From NCBI GenBank assembly GCA_963969495.1, contig OZ018321.1:102859578-102923577 (forward strand): 64,000 nucleotides of DNA, written 5' to 3'. The notes under the pieces are model-generated. The model was not told the DNA's origin, searched no databases, and was given only the letters and a program-made list of their open reading frames with translations. Of the stretch, positions 1 through 11,935 are shown in pieces. A program made the translations under genes and the position numbers. The stretch comes from Ceratothoa steindachneri. Lineage: Eukaryota; Arthropoda; Malacostraca; Isopoda; Cymothoidae. Each line of letters begins with the position of its first letter. Position 1 is the stretch's first letter.

Positions 1-1204
1 TGAGGAACTTTTTTTTTACTTGAATTACTCATTTCATACATAGGGGTGATATCTAAAAGTAAAAGAGAATGAATTTTGTGATTATGCAAGACACACGATG
101 ACGTGTGGAAGTGAGATTATGGGAGTTTTCCTGGAGAGATGATACGCAAGGTTTTCTAAAGGTAAAAATTTAAAAGAATAAACATGAAATTTCTTTTTAT
201 AAACTAAAATTTCAAATTGGCCCCTTTAAATTGTTAAATTACCCTCCTGTTCGGAATTCTGAGTTGTCTGAGAAAATGGCATCGATGATTTATGATGTTT
301 ATTTTACACAGCATTGATAATAAATAACAGCATCTCATAAAGGAGTGTGAACGAACTCTCTCAGATCCGAATTTTTTTCCACACATCAGAAAATTATGAA
401 TTATAATTTTGGGACGTTAGCTAAGGTATAATACTAAATCTAATATTTATTTTTGAGATTTACCTGAATTTTATACATGTATCCTATAAGATATATTCGA
501 TCGCAACGGTTTAAAAAAGTCTTTTGGAGATATTCTATTTTATTACATAACTCTTAATTAATATCAGAATACAAGTACGGCTTAAAAAGAAATTAAAACA
601 TAAACGGATCTAAAATTTGGGGGGCTTCAGACCCCTAGTCCTCCCCTGTGACCCCCTATTTGATTAACACGATTTTTTGGCGTTAATCTGTAGAATTACC
701 AAAACTAAACATATTTAAATTACCAACTACCCTTAACCTTCTACATCGTGGCTCAGAAAATATCACTTTACTGTGGTAACAAATTGGAAAATAGAGATTT
801 ACCCGTCGAATAAATAGCAACAGACAATTTAGATAGGCCTATAGAATAAAGTTAATTTTCTGCCAAAACGGTGGGGTAATTTTGAATAAGACGTACGCAA
901 GCGTTTGTTTCCTGGGAGAACCCCCCCACCTACCCTCCAATTAAGAAAAAAACATTGTTTCTCGCGTGTGACATAAAGGCCATCTCGTGGCATTTAAATA
1001 TGGCTTCGTTGAAGAATTCTTGCGTCCAGAATCGGGTTGAAATATTGACCTTTTGTGACTTTATTGGGCATGATATACCCTCTCCGCCATCAAATATTAA
1101 TACTGGGACACTATTAAAACGATACGAACAAGTATGACATTATTTAGTAGCTCAACCAAGAAGTTATTCAAAATTACCCCACGCTACAATGAACATCCGC
1201 GTTT
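1..1204. other. No recognisable feature
   Basis: AT-rich sequence with short polypurine and poly-C stretches. Short open frames exist (for example near 955-1137), but none resembles a known protein or has a coding-like structure. I see nothing I can name. Confidence 0.6.
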
Positions 1205-1445
1205 AGAAATAAAAGGCTTCAAATATAAGAACCCGAAACAAAGGTACCAAATCAAAAATCCCTAAATAAAAGGACCCAAATAAAAAGATCTAAATGAAAG
1301 GACACAAAAGTTACCAAATGAAAGGCCCTAAATAAAATAACCCAAAGAAAGGGCCCAAAATAAAATGACTCAAATGAAAGGGACTCAAAAGGCAGCAAAT
1401 AAAAGGCCACAAATAAAATGGTGCAGATGAATGGTAAATACACTA
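1205..1445. repeat. Degenerate 15-bp minisatellite
   Basis: About fourteen imperfect tandem copies of a unit close to AAATGAAAGGACCCA. Because 15 is a multiple of three, the minus strand carries a 65-residue open frame (1252-1449) of periodic hydrophobic peptide; this is an artefact of the repeat and not a gene. Confidence 0.8.
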
Positions 1446-1767
1446 CCAAATTATTTGGGTGAATAATATTATCTTTACAGACCTGTATAAACCCTCTCTT
1501 CCACTGGATCCTATCGCTTCCCCTGGGAAGAAATGTGTATACGTCCCTGAAAGTGTTTGGAAATCCCTTCAGAAAACAAGGAGGGCATCTCCTGCAGAAC
1601 GCTGTCAGGAGAGATCTTTAAAGAAAGTGGGGAAGTTGGAAAAAGCGATAATGTGTGGCAGATTCACCTGCTGGTCGACGACTAGCCTAGAAAAGCTAAG
1701 AAAAAATAGACAAGAAGAGAGTCGAGGGAAGAGGAAGTTGGGGAAGAAGGGGGAAAGTGTGGATGTG

Positions 1768-2307
1768 TGAGGTTTCTAGGGACCCAACGGGCAGAGACCG
1801 TGGTCATGGCCAAATTGTCGTGGATGATGTTGATAACACTTCCATTTGATATTCCAAGTTCTCGCTCGATTTCCTCGACCTTCACCCGTCGATTTTCGAG
1901 GATCCTCCTCTCCACACGGGCCACATTGTCCTCGCTGGTCACGTCTGATGGGCGTCCTGGACGGGGGTCATCTTCAAGGGACTTACGACCATGGCGGAAC
2001 TCCCTATTCCAGCGAGCACTGGTTGCATAGGAAGGAGCGGTGTCGGTGTACACCACAACCATGCGTTCATGGATCTCTTTTGCATTCTTGCTTTCCTTGG
2101 TTAAAAATTTGATCACTGCATGGTGCTCAACCTTCTCCGTTGTTGAAAAATTTGTGACTGGCGATCTGCTTCTTAAATAGACGAGGCAGGAGCGTGCGAC
2201 CGCAGGGCCTGACTTGTCATAACTTGTCCTAACACCTCCACAAACAGCCATCCCCCTTCCTCTGTTTTGCCCTACCGATTCGCAAACCTTACTGACTGCC
2301 CCTCGTA
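1768..2307 (-). mobile_element. Mariner copy 1, truncated (transposase N-terminal part)
   Basis: The 5' terminal inverted repeat ends at 2307 on the minus strand with the cgaggggcagtcagtaag motif next to a TA. The transposase frame then encodes the N-terminal helix-turn-helix region: KEIHERM, SYAT, RWNREFRHG, DPRPGRPSDV and GSVINIIHDNLAMT are all readable. The match stops abruptly after the RWVPRNLT region at about 1768, so the catalytic half and the 3' terminal repeat are missing. The open frame running to 1682 is mostly unrelated read-through. Relative to copies 2-4 this copy stops before the shared deletion junction, so it cannot tell whether its parent had that deletion. Non-functional. 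Confidence 0.9.
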
Positions 2308-5300
2308 AATCTATGGAATTCTTTGAAATTTTAATTTGATCGCATATTATAGATATTAATTTAATTAGAGTCAGGTACTGATTAATATTCTTTGTTTCTG
2401 GCATAATTATATTATCGTTAATATATTTTTGACAAAAATCGATATTTCACCTCTTCATTTCGTGACACACTGATACATGCATGGAACTGGACTAGATTTA
2501 ATAAAATGTTTAGAAAAAGAATAGGTAGTGTAATTATTTTGACCACTTTTATTCCAATAACAATCAAGTGCTCTTTCCTTAAAGATTTTAAGCAAATATT
2601 ACGTAGAATTGGAGATACTATTTCCGCAGTGATTTATGGGAAGATGTTTATAGCTCTTTTCATGAGCACATGTGTTCTGTTTGCTTTTCTTCTTTTGGGG
2701 AGGGGGGTGTATGAGAGTACATATCTGTTTAATTTTTGTTTTACTGTTTCTTATTTGTTGTCTTAACTACTACTCACTCATTCTATTTTTTTCAATCGTA
2801 TTTTACTTTTTTTGGCTGTCATCAGATGTTATCAGGTATTCAAGAAAGTTATTTTTTTAGCCTACGTGGCTACAAGAAAACCAATTTCTAGCGATTAAAA
2901 CTCCTTAGACTTATAAACAAAACCTATGGAAGTCTCTCTTCAAGTGCGTCCTTATCAAAGAATATCTAATTGCAAATATAATTGCAATCACTGTAAAGTG
3001 TTCAATGTGAGCTTATCCGAAAGCATCAAGAACTGGTTACCGGAAAAGGTGTATTTTGCACGACTACATATCGAACGTGTAGTGCGAACTAAAATGAATA
3101 GTCATGGTTTGGAGCAACCCTCATCTGCCATACTCGCCTGTTAGGTCTCATTCGGATTATCCCCCTTTATTTTCATCGAAGAGAGACTTCAAAATTTTTT
3201 TATGTTTCGAGGTCTAAAGAGTTTTATTTAAGACTTATAGATAAACTTAATTTGTTTAGAAAAGATCTCTGAAATGGATGGAAACTATTTTTGTAGAATA
3301 ATTTCTATAATTTCAACTGTTTTCATTTATCCACGTTGGTTAAAAAACTAACGAATTTTCTTTGACAGCTTATCTAAAGTGCACAAAGTCGACACATTTT
3401 TCTTCGATCTCCCAAACGAAAAAAATATCACTAATTTTTTTTATGTATTTCAGAGGTACTATCAAATATTTGAAGCAATAAATACATATGCAGCAAGATA
3501 GGCAAATTGTGGGAAAAAAGTAAAAAAAATTCACAGCAAACAAAAATGAAAAATCTTTTAAAGCTTAAAACGCAATGGAAACATCGTTTTCGAATTAATA
3601 ATTATCATTGACTAAACCATAGAAAATAAGTGATTAAAAAACACGATTTACCTGAAATTGAAGAACTAAAAAGGAAAAAAATTTGTGATTAAGTTATAGA
3701 AATGCCACCAAAATTCCAGAGATAAAGGAGGAAAGACAAATCTCCCATGAGATTGCAGTGTAAAGCATTAATAAAACATTTGATTGACAGGACAGTTTCT
3801 GGTTAAAGAAGTGAATATCCCATCTCAGGCTTGAAAGCTCTCTCTAAACTTTCATTCGATGGTGTTCGTCACATCAGCCACCGAAAATCTTAATCACCAC
3901 CGAAGTTTAAAGAGACTAGTCTCTATGCGAGCTCAAAAATCGAGTGAGCCCACTACCTCAATTTCGCTTCCTAGAGTAATACATATACATGATGACCTTG
4001 CCTATTTATGTAAAGTACATTGATGGTTCATTATTGATTTTCTTCATTTTCAAGCCATTCATACCATTTCACACGTTTGTTGGCTCTCTCAAAAAGCATA
4101 GGGAAAAATGAATTGAGAACCGGAAAAAGAAAAAAACAAAACAAAACAAGCAACAAAAGAAACAATGGGCGACATATGTTAAGGAAGCTGTGTCAGTGTT
4201 AGGTTATGTCAATGCAGCTCTGAGCAGCAATTAGCACGAAGTAATTTTCTTCCACTCGGCACCGGTTAACTGTTATGTTGCCAATTATTAGGTTATTAGG
4301 GAGCACAAATTCGATACTTCTATGAGGTCCATTCCTGTAAAATGATTGCTAATCACCGAATATTCCGTCGTTCTATAGCTCCTTAAGCTTATGTCCTTTT
4401 ATCAGTCCATATAATTCTATATTACCATTGCTTAACTTGAATTTTCCGAGTTCTTTCCTAGACAAAGTTGATCAAATTGACTCCTTTATCTCTACACGAA
4501 AAATTGTTACCAATCCCTAGCACCAAAACTGTTCTCTCCATTTTTCATGTCTTTCCAAACTCTAAAAGTAGAGTTTTAACCTCATTAGCTTCCTTAAAAA
4601 GCATTTTCTAATCTTTATACTCCTATCTTTCCTTCCTCTCCCATCTCTTATTTATGTAACTCTTACTTTTTCAAACGTTTTTGATCTCATTTCTTATATT
4701 AACATTGAATTTAGAATCTGTCTATATAAAAATATCATAGCTGGCCTCGAAGGACTCTTTTAACTATACTCCTATTTTCAGCTTTCATTTATACCCATGA
4801 TAAAGGAGAGAGACTTGCTTTTTCGCTACGGTTAAACATATATGAGACTCCTCTCGATGAAGCTCTTTATCTGGGGATCGGGCGAATCTACCGAGAAGGT
4901 CCTACTTAGTGCTAGGAATAGACGCCTTTGAGGTATAAATGACGATTGTACTTCTCAGTAACGTTGATGCTATCGATTACACACCTTTCGCCTTATTTCT
5001 AAGATTATATCGTCCTATATCGTTCTAAATGTCCTCTCGAACCTTATCAGGCCAGTCTTGATCCTCTCCCTTTCGGTATCTCACAGGAATATGTCATCCT
5101 TCGCATCCTTTTCTTCTTTATTCTATGGCAAAGGAGGCCTGCCCTCTCAGGGTGTTTTTGCCTCCCATTCACTATCGCATTGATTAAATACAACTTAACC
5201 TTTTTGCCCTGACGGCTGGCAAACTCGTATCTGAGTACGCAACCATTACAAAAGGAGTTATCAGTGAATTTTCCAAGCTGAACCAAAGAAAAACTGACGT

Positions 5301-6399
5301 TTGAGTTACTAGCTCTTCCAGCAAGATTAGATAATGTTGTGGTGTGTCTCATTCTTCAAATGTCTTGGTTAATCCATGCTCTTATCCTTTTCGGTTCGTC
5401 TTGCGGGAGTCTTCTTGGATGGAGAGCTTCTACACTTCGAATGTCTCGGAATTATCTTTCTGCTTCGCAATCTTCGTCAGATTCCTTCTAACTACGATCA
5501 GAAAGATTTTAGGACTGGTTCCAAGCCTTTTCTCCACTCACTTGGAACGCAATGATCTTTTTCTTTTGTCTGCTAGCCTTATTTAGATCACTTTAAGCTA
5601 TGTCTCTTGTTTTCTTTTTCACACAACTCGCTTTTCATCTTTGGACTTTGCTATGCGAGTTGATTGGTTACTTGTATGATTTTTCGAGTTGTTTTAAGAT
5701 GTTACTCATTATATTTAGGTAATCCATACCTACGCACCTAAAACCTCTGACTCAGACGAAGAAGTTGAGAATTTCTATGTAGCAGTCATGGATACACAGG
5801 CAAAAATCAGTTTAATATAGTTATGAGAGACTTTATTGCAATTGTAGGGAAACAAACCCACGATATTTGACTAGTAGGGAAGTTCACAGTAGGCGGGGCA
5901 CATACGCGTGGATTCAGATTAGTATAATTTGCAGAATATACATTATGATATACTTCACGAAGAAATAAAGTATGAGAGAGAGAGGGGGAGAAAAAAGATA
6001 TCAGTTTATTCAACACAATTAGCAATCACAAATAAGTCCCGAACAAGAGATCGAACCTCGAAAGAAAGAGACCAAACGCACTGAAACTTGACACCTAAAG
6101 TAAAATTACACAGACAAATAATGCTAATAAACATAATGATTAAGTGCCAGCATCTAATCAGAAAACGTCAACAACAATATGGCAAATATTATTTTACAAT
6201 ATGTAAATTTGGCAAATAACAATGATACGTCATCTAACACAAAACAAATAAAGCTTAGAGCAGACTTTTAGACAAGAGGAGAAAAAATGAGACCAGATTG
6301 AGTAATTAGAAAAAAAGGATCGAATATACTGAGATCAGCCCTAACTTATTAGAAAAACAACCCAGTGTACAACATTTTAAAAGTAATGAAATAATTATT
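2308..6399. other. About 4 kb without a recognisable gene
   Basis: AT-rich DNA with scattered short frames (2506-2766, 2926-3144, 5047-5352, 5344-5586, 5807-6025). None shows a motif I know, and none is long enough to be persuasive as an exon. No inverted or direct repeat stood out by eye. Confidence 0.5.
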
Positions 6400-6520
6400 A
6401 AAACCCATAAACCACTCAACAGATAAAACAACTAATTAATTATTGAAAGCCATTAATCATCCAAAGGATGAAACAACGATTAATTATTGAAAACCATAAA
6501 TCACTCAACAGATGAAACAA
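6400..6520. repeat. Short tandem repeat, unit about 45-50 bp
   Basis: Two and a half imperfect copies of a unit containing CCATAAATCACTCAACAG followed by ATGAAACAA and ATTAATTATTGAAA. Confidence 0.6.
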
Positions 6521-7167
6521 ATGACAACACTAAAGGATAAATATGGAAACAAATTACAAAGAAAAGAAAGAACATTGTAAGCGTTGAGTTGAAGAATTCT
6601 ATCCAAAACTCTATATGATGGCAATGACCACCATACAGCTGATGACAACTTCTCAATAATTAAATAAAATGTTCCATAAATTAAATAGGATGCGATTTTA
6701 TAGGCACCTAAGAGCATGGGAAATGGTAAAGCTGCAAGGAAGGATGGAGCAACAAATGGCCGATGGGAAAACGTTTTGTTAGCCTAGTAAGGTTACAAAA
6801 TGTTTAGGGGAAAGTATGATTCCAATGCGATAGGCCTACGCTTTCTTTAAGTTTTATTTCTTTTTAAAAGGTGACGAGGAACAGTTAAAAAACTAAAGGT
6901 CAAACAGTATCTTATAAGCAACATATAAATTTCTAACAAAAGTTTAAACCAGGAGACTAAACAAACACACGACTGCAATCAACTACCAAAACAGGTAGGG
7001 TCTACAAGTAATTATAGTATTTATAATCATCTTGAGGCTTTTCAAAAAATAATGCACAAAGGAAATGAAGAGGAAATCTCTCTACATGGCATTCGGGGAT
7101 ATACAAAATCCTTAGACTTTGTAATTACTACTGCAGTTCCAAGATAACTACAGAAACAATAAAAAAC

Positions 7168-7290
7168 CTACATCAACATACTCTCTTAGTTATACAGTCA
7201 TACAATACTTAAATCAACATACTCTTTTAGATATACAGTCATGCAACACCTACATCAACATACTCTCTTAGTTATAGTCATGCAACAAAT
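7168..7290. repeat. Tandem repeat, unit about 44 bp, three copies
   Basis: Three near-identical copies of a unit starting ACATCAACATACTC, followed by TTTTAG or TCTTAG and then a TACAGTCATGCAA-type end. Confidence 0.75.
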
Positions 7291-7319
7291 GGATCCTTAT
7301 TTTCCTCTACCTTTTTAGG

Positions 7320-7923
7320 ACTTTGGACTGTGAACCGAAGGGAATCAGAATTATGAGTATTAGGAGATATTTAATTCTCTTTGCTGAAAATATCATATTA
7401 CTTGCCCAAACCTATAAGAGTTACCTTCAATGATAATTGGATGATCCCCCCCGTGTCACAGTAGGACTCAAAATAAACTTTTCGAGGACGAAAATAATGA
7501 TAAATATTTTTGAGAAGATTGGAATTGATAATTAAACTTTAGAGGTAGGTACAAGAATACTAAGGACAGCTTCTGACGCTTGATGTGATCATAGAAACGG
7601 AATTCAATATAAACAAAATTAGACTGGAGAGCCGTATAGAGAGCTTAGTTTCATCTTCAGTAGCGTCAGACTTTTATGGCTACAAAGAAGCATTTAATCA
7701 ATGAATCTCATCAGTCCTCAATTATGGAAATGAAACTTGAACACTGAACAATAAAAACATGCAGAAACTGTACACAACTCAGGTTATCGTTGAACAATAT
7801 CTGTGAACAATAACCAAGAGGGACCTTAGAAAGAAATACATGGTTAAGAACACAAATAGTGACAGATAGGGTAAAATGATATGAAAATTATAAATGGAAC
7901 TGGGCAGGACTGGAAGATAAAGA
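7320..7923 (+). pseudogene. LINE reverse transcriptase relic (RTE-like), 3' half
   Basis: Frames broken by many stops still spell the C-terminal part of a non-LTR reverse transcriptase: RRYLILFAENIILLAQT (the FADDI catalytic box, with DD changed to EN), VGLKINFSRTKIM, then NYGNET, TLNNKNMQKLYTTQ and an NGTGQDW block matching the WNWAG-type motif downstream of the RT domain in arthropod RTE-type LINEs. Assignment to the RTE group rests on memory of those blocks. Mariner copy 2 interrupts it exactly at its 3' side (TA at 7924-7925). Inactive. Confidence 0.75.
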
Positions 7924-8837
7924 TACGAGGGGCGGTTAATAAGCTTTGCGAATCGGTAGGGCAAAACAGAGGAAGGGGGATGAATGTTTGTGGAGGTGTT
8001 AGGACAAGTTATGACAAGTCAGGACCTGCAGCCGCACGCTCCTGCCTCGTCTATTTAAGAAGCAGTAGTTGATCGCAGATCGTTGGTCACAATTTTTTTA
8101 ACAATGGAGAATTTTTGACCAAGGAAGGCAAGAATGCAAAAGAGATGCATGAACGCATGGTTGCTGTGTACACCGAGACCGCCCCTTCCTATGCAACCAT
8201 TGCTCGCTGGAATAGAGAGTTCCGCCATGGTCGTGAGTCCCTTGAAGATGACCCCCGTCCAGGACGCCCGTCAGTCGTGACCAACGAGGACAATGTGGCC
8301 CGTGTGGAGAGGATGATCCTCGAAAATCGACGGGAGAAGGTCAAAGAAGAAATCAAGCGAGAACTTGGAATATCACATGGAAGTGTTATCAACATCATCC
8401 ACGACAATTTGGCCATGACCAAGGTCTCTGCCCGTTGGGTCCCTAGAAACCTGACGCCCCATGATTGACTTCAACGTCGTCAAAGTCCACAAGGCCAGAG
8501 TTGCATAAGCTGCCCTGCGCGAGTGCGGATTCGAGGAGCTCAACCATCCCCCCTACAGTCCAGATCTGGCCCCCAGCGACTACTTTTTATTCCGCCAGCT
8601 CAAGGCTGCACTGCGTGGACGCTGGTTTGGGGACGAGGAAGATGTTCAGCTCGATTTCCAGGAGTGGATTGAACAGCAGTCGGGAGATTTCTGGTTGTCG
8701 GGAATTCGAAGCCTCAGGAAAAAGTGGCGTAAGTGCATTGAGGTCGAGGGTAGTTATATTGAAAAATAATAAAACACTTTTCCTAATATCTTATTTTCTT
8801 ATATCCGAATTGCAAAACTTATTGACTGCCCCTCGTA
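7924..8837 (+). mobile_element. Mariner copy 2, both ends present, internally deleted
   Basis: Complete element bounded by TA dinucleotides, with terminal inverted repeats starting cgaggggcggttaataag at the left and the inverse cttattgactgcccctcg at the right. The transposase is dead. The start region (ATGGAG at 8104) is followed by a small deletion that puts it out of frame; the N-terminal domain is open from 8115 to about 8468 (KEMHERM, RWNREFRHG, GSVINIIHDN). A TGA replaces an Arg codon at the deletion junction, and the C-terminal part (HKARVA, stop, LRECGFEELNHPP, SPDLAPSDYFLF) ends at about 8769. The segment between PHDR and VHKARV, which carries the first two catalytic aspartates in mariner transposases, is absent. 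The same junction occurs in copies 3 and 4. It sits inside an RTE-like LINE relic. Confidence 0.93.
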
Positions 8838-9303
8838 TGGGCAAAAAAAAGGAAATAAAAAAAAAATCAATTTTTTCAGTAAAGTTTCCATTAGAGGGTT
8901 GCAATTAATATTACAAAAAAATATCAGATTATTAAAAATACTGCTCGATATAGGGAGATGGAATGGCTGGATACGTAATTCTATTCACGAATGGAGATCA
9001 TTAATAACGGCATAGGCATATTAATGAAAAGAGAGCGTACATCCAAACGTAGCAAACCAAACTTGTTTTGAGAAGGGAGAAAATTTATTCTGCTAACGAG
9101 GTGACCATTATTAATATGGCGATGGAAAATTGGCCCAATTGCAGCATTCAACAGGAGTGTGATTCATTAGGATTACTGATATGAAGCAAATCCAAGGGAA
9201 CTGATAAATTGGCGGCACATTACAATGGTCGATTTTATTAGTTTTGATCAGGGTTAAAGATACAGGAAAGACAACGAATATACTACTAGTCTGTAAAGCT
9301 CTT
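8838..9303. other. No recognisable feature
   Basis: AT-rich spacer between mariner copy 2 and the tRNA-like sequence. Nothing recognised. Confidence 0.5.
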
Positions 9304-9370
9304 GCTAGCCGAATGGATATTGGGTTAGTCTTCTAACGTTGCGGTACCGGGTTCGATTCCGGCATGAGGT
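9304..9370 (+). repeat. tRNA-like sequence, probable SINE head (Arg-UCU-like)
   Basis: An A box (TAGCCGAATGG, 9306-9316) matches the pol III consensus TRGYNNARNNG, and a B box (GGTTCGATTCC, 9350-9360) matches exactly, 34 bp apart as in tRNAs. A CTTCTAA segment resembles a tRNA-Arg(UCU) anticodon loop. The T-arm lacks one pairing base and the acceptor and anticodon stems do not close, so this is a tRNA-derived SINE promoter or tRNA pseudogene, not a functional tRNA. The following 150 bp up to the solo LTR may be SINE body. Confidence 0.65.
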
Positions 9371-9519
9371 GACACAAACGTCAGCGCACGCAGAAATCTG
9401 GCTACCAATTGGTGGACTCAGCGTGCTCACCCTTGCACTTCTCATCACACATATAGCCAATTAACCACACTGCTTTTTTTTCCTCTCTCATCTTAGCGAC
9501 ACAAGCACATTCTATTTTG

Positions 9520-9524
9520 TTAGG
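9520..9524. other. Target-site duplication TTAGG (left)
   Basis: The five bases TTAGG directly before the solo LTR recur at 10912-10916 directly after it, as expected from LTR-retrotransposon integration. Confidence 0.7.
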
Positions 9525-9821
9525 TTTAGGGGAATCGACCATCTCCTTTCTCTCCCAGCTGAGACACGGAACGTTAACCGCAAAACATCCGGGTAAGGCA
9601 CTTTGGGTCAATCTCGTAACCATAGCCCCTCGCCCCTCGTCCCTATGAAAAGCAGAACGGTTTAAACTGCAAGACCTCCCCTATGAGTGTGTATTCAATT
9701 TCACTTCAAGTACGAAATTGGAAACGTGTTTCTCTCAAGCTCGAAGGGCCCGCTAGACCAGAGGTAAGACTTGCTGAGAAAAGCCGTTGGAGTAAGAACC
9801 CTCCTGCGACCCGTCCACAAG

Positions 9822-9853
9822 CCCCCCCCTACCCCTACCCCTACCCCTACCCC
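9822..9853 (-). repeat. CCCCTA hexamer run, G-quadruplex-capable
   Basis: A run of C followed by four CCCCTA units. The minus strand has at least four runs of four G separated by TA, which fits the simple G-quadruplex pattern. It lies about 15 bp upstream of the TATAAATA box of the solo LTR. The homologous LTR copy B lacks the hexamers, so this expanded after the copies diverged. Confidence 0.75.
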
Positions 9854-10504
9854 AGTGTGGTGGCGAGGTATAAATACCAAACTCTTGGAAAAAACGTGGT
9901 AGAATCCGTGAGTTAACCAGGATACGAAATCCCCTGCAAGAGAGACCGGGCTACCAAGAGAAGGGACTACGAAGCAGCTCATCATCGAGCTAGTCCCTAG
10001 TTATCAACCTGAACTTTAAGTTAACTTGCTCATGTTCAACTTATTCTCGCCAAAGAACCCCCCTCCTCCACTATCCTCGCCCTTGAAGAAAATCCCCCCA
10101 CCCGAGTACAGTCCTGGCCCTTGAAGAACACCCCCTCCAGAGTACACTCCTCGCCCTTGACGAATTCCGAAACGAAGAAGAAAAAACTTGTCGAGCCCGT
10201 TACCCGGTGGTCACACCGAACTCTAAGTTAACTTGGTTTAAGAACCAAGTTCAACTTACTCTCGTCAGAGAGACCCCGCCTATCCTGGTTCATCCTAAAG
10301 CACCGTGATAGTCCTCACCCTTAAAGAAAACCCTCCCATCGAGTACCTTGTAGCCCCCCCCCCCCTCCATCTGCCACACTCGACAAAGTCCCTTGTGACT
10401 GTCACAAGTTATTCCGTCCGCCGTCATCCATCTGGCCGATGCACGCGTCAAAGAACCCCCTGGATTCCTGAGGTGTCTGGGCTCATTCGCCGCAGGGACC
10501 ATGG

Positions 10505-10532
10505 TATTTAAACTCCAGTAGAGGCAGTCAGT
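10505..10532 (+). promoter_or_regulatory. LTR core promoter: TATA box plus TCAGT initiator
   Basis: TATTTAAA at 10505-10512 and TCAGT at 10528-10532 give about 25 bp from the box to the A of the initiator. TCAGT is the usual arthropod initiator form. Both elements are kept at the same relative place in copy B (35080 and 35112), while flanking bases differ. Confidence 0.5.
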
Positions 10533-10916
10533 ATATTTTTATATTGAAGTGAGTGGTGGGTTAACCCTCACTATAATGTCAAGTAGGTCAAGTTAAAAAG
10601 CCTTACTTAAAAAATTACTGAAGTCCTTATTGTGTATTTAAATTCGTAATATTTATGTGGTTTAGGTTTATTTTTGTTTTTGTGTTTTAATTAAAGTTTT
10701 AGTTTGTTTTAACAGTTTTTTTTATTCTATCCTCGAATCACTACGTTGGCACAGGGAACCTTTAAAGTTTAAAGAAGTCAATAATCAATATAATAATAAT
10801 CAATCATATATAGGACTCTTAGAGAGATATAACGTTTAATCAAGGAGTAGTACTTAAACAACTCGTAAGTACCAACTCCTTCCATCACTCGGTCCTTCCT
10901 ATACCACGACATTAGG

Positions 10917-11868
10917 AATCTTGCCGGTCGGTGTCTATATCCACATACGTCTGAAGCGGAACAGGTCCCTCTGCCCCGTCACCGGAGGTTCTTACCAATA
11001 CACTGTTTGGTGTCCAAAACATAATACCTTCTGGTACCTCTCCTCAAGAAGGACCAGTCCCTGGTGTCCTCGAGCTCACCAGCGATTGTCATGCTGACGC
11101 TTTATTCTCTATTGCATTATCCGGTCGGGATCTGCCATGGCCAAGGCAGGATGGCGAACTACTACTACTATTAGTTTGTTGGTTTTGTACCTTCATTGTG
11201 AGAGTATTTTTCCTGCATGTTTTTTTTAATTTTGATAGTTTTTGGAATTTGCTCTTATTCGAAGTTTCTTCGAATGTTTTTAGTGCCCAGGATCGTCAAA
11301 GTTTGCTAGGCATTTCCACAACAGCGAGGAGGAGACCCTTAGCCAACTCGTCTCCGTGGTACCAGCCCACTGCCCTTGACAACGGCTCATTCTCCTCTGG
11401 AAAATGAAGAGGGTGGCTGATCTTAAATTGAATTTTATCGCGCGGGAATTAGACCGAACACTCATCGTGTTGATCCATTCTGACCAGGGAACTATTTGAC
11501 CCAAACTTTAAAGTGAATCTATGTCACCGAGATGATAGAATGTCCATCAATTTTTAGCGGGTATGCTCTAGGCTTAATTCTACCTCGTGCGAGGTGCTCT
11601 TAGAAACTTTAAATATGGATACCTTCAGTTTAAGATTTATCTCGTATATTTTACTTCTTTTCTTTCGACAGTGTCATCGTATCTCTCTAAGATATATTCT
11701 TTCCTACTATTTCATTCATATGTGTGTTTATATACAACTATCATAGGTAATGCGTTTCCCTGGATAAAAAGTCCTGTCACAAATAAATACCAATGCATAT
11801 TGTTTAAAACTTTTATATTGTGGTACAAAAATATATTTACTTGCTGATTATTATTATCATTTAAGGTT
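10917..11868. other. No recognisable feature
   Basis: Sequence right of the solo LTR. It has no primer-binding-site-like start and no gag or pol similarity that I can see, which supports copy A being solo. Frames near 11198-11407 and 11587-11847 have no motif. Confidence 0.45.
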
Positions 11869-11935
11869 GAAGGCAGATTCAAGAGAGTTGCGCACTTTCC
11901 TTATCATGCAATATCATATAAGATCATATGATATC
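11869..11935 (+). repeat. Dispersed repeat, left piece (interrupted)
   Basis: The block GGCAGATTCAAGAGAG plus TTGCGCAC and an AT-rich tract matches 48343-48400. The remainder of the same repeat resumes at 13230 after a 1.29-kb insertion. Confidence 0.75.

Larger units (their letters stand above)
9525..10911 (+). mobile_element. Solo LTR, family L1A (copy A)
   Basis: This 1387-bp block aligns along its whole length, with many differences, to 34011-35477. Its right end is ...ACCACGACA (CA-3'); its left end is TTTAGGGGAATCG where copy B has TGTAAGGGAATCG, so the canonical TG has mutated. Five-base duplications (TTAGG) flank it. It contains a TATAAATA box near 9870, a second TATTTAAA box at 10505, a TCAGT initiator, and an AATTAAA poly(A)-type signal at 10689-10695. 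No internal coding region is attached, so it is what remains after LTR-LTR recombination. The superfamily cannot be read from the LTR; 5-bp duplications suit Gypsy or BEL. Apparent short ORFs inside it are not genes. Confidence 0.85.

Noticed and set aside
1252..1449. Minus-strand 65-residue hydrophobic periodic peptide
   Set aside because: Produced by a 15-bp minisatellite whose unit is divisible by three.
1459..1770. 103-residue open frame as a host exon
   Set aside because: No recognisable domain, and it adjoins a truncated mariner without splice-site or promoter support.
9304..9370. Functional tRNA-Arg gene
   Set aside because: Good A and B boxes, but the T, anticodon and acceptor stems do not close.
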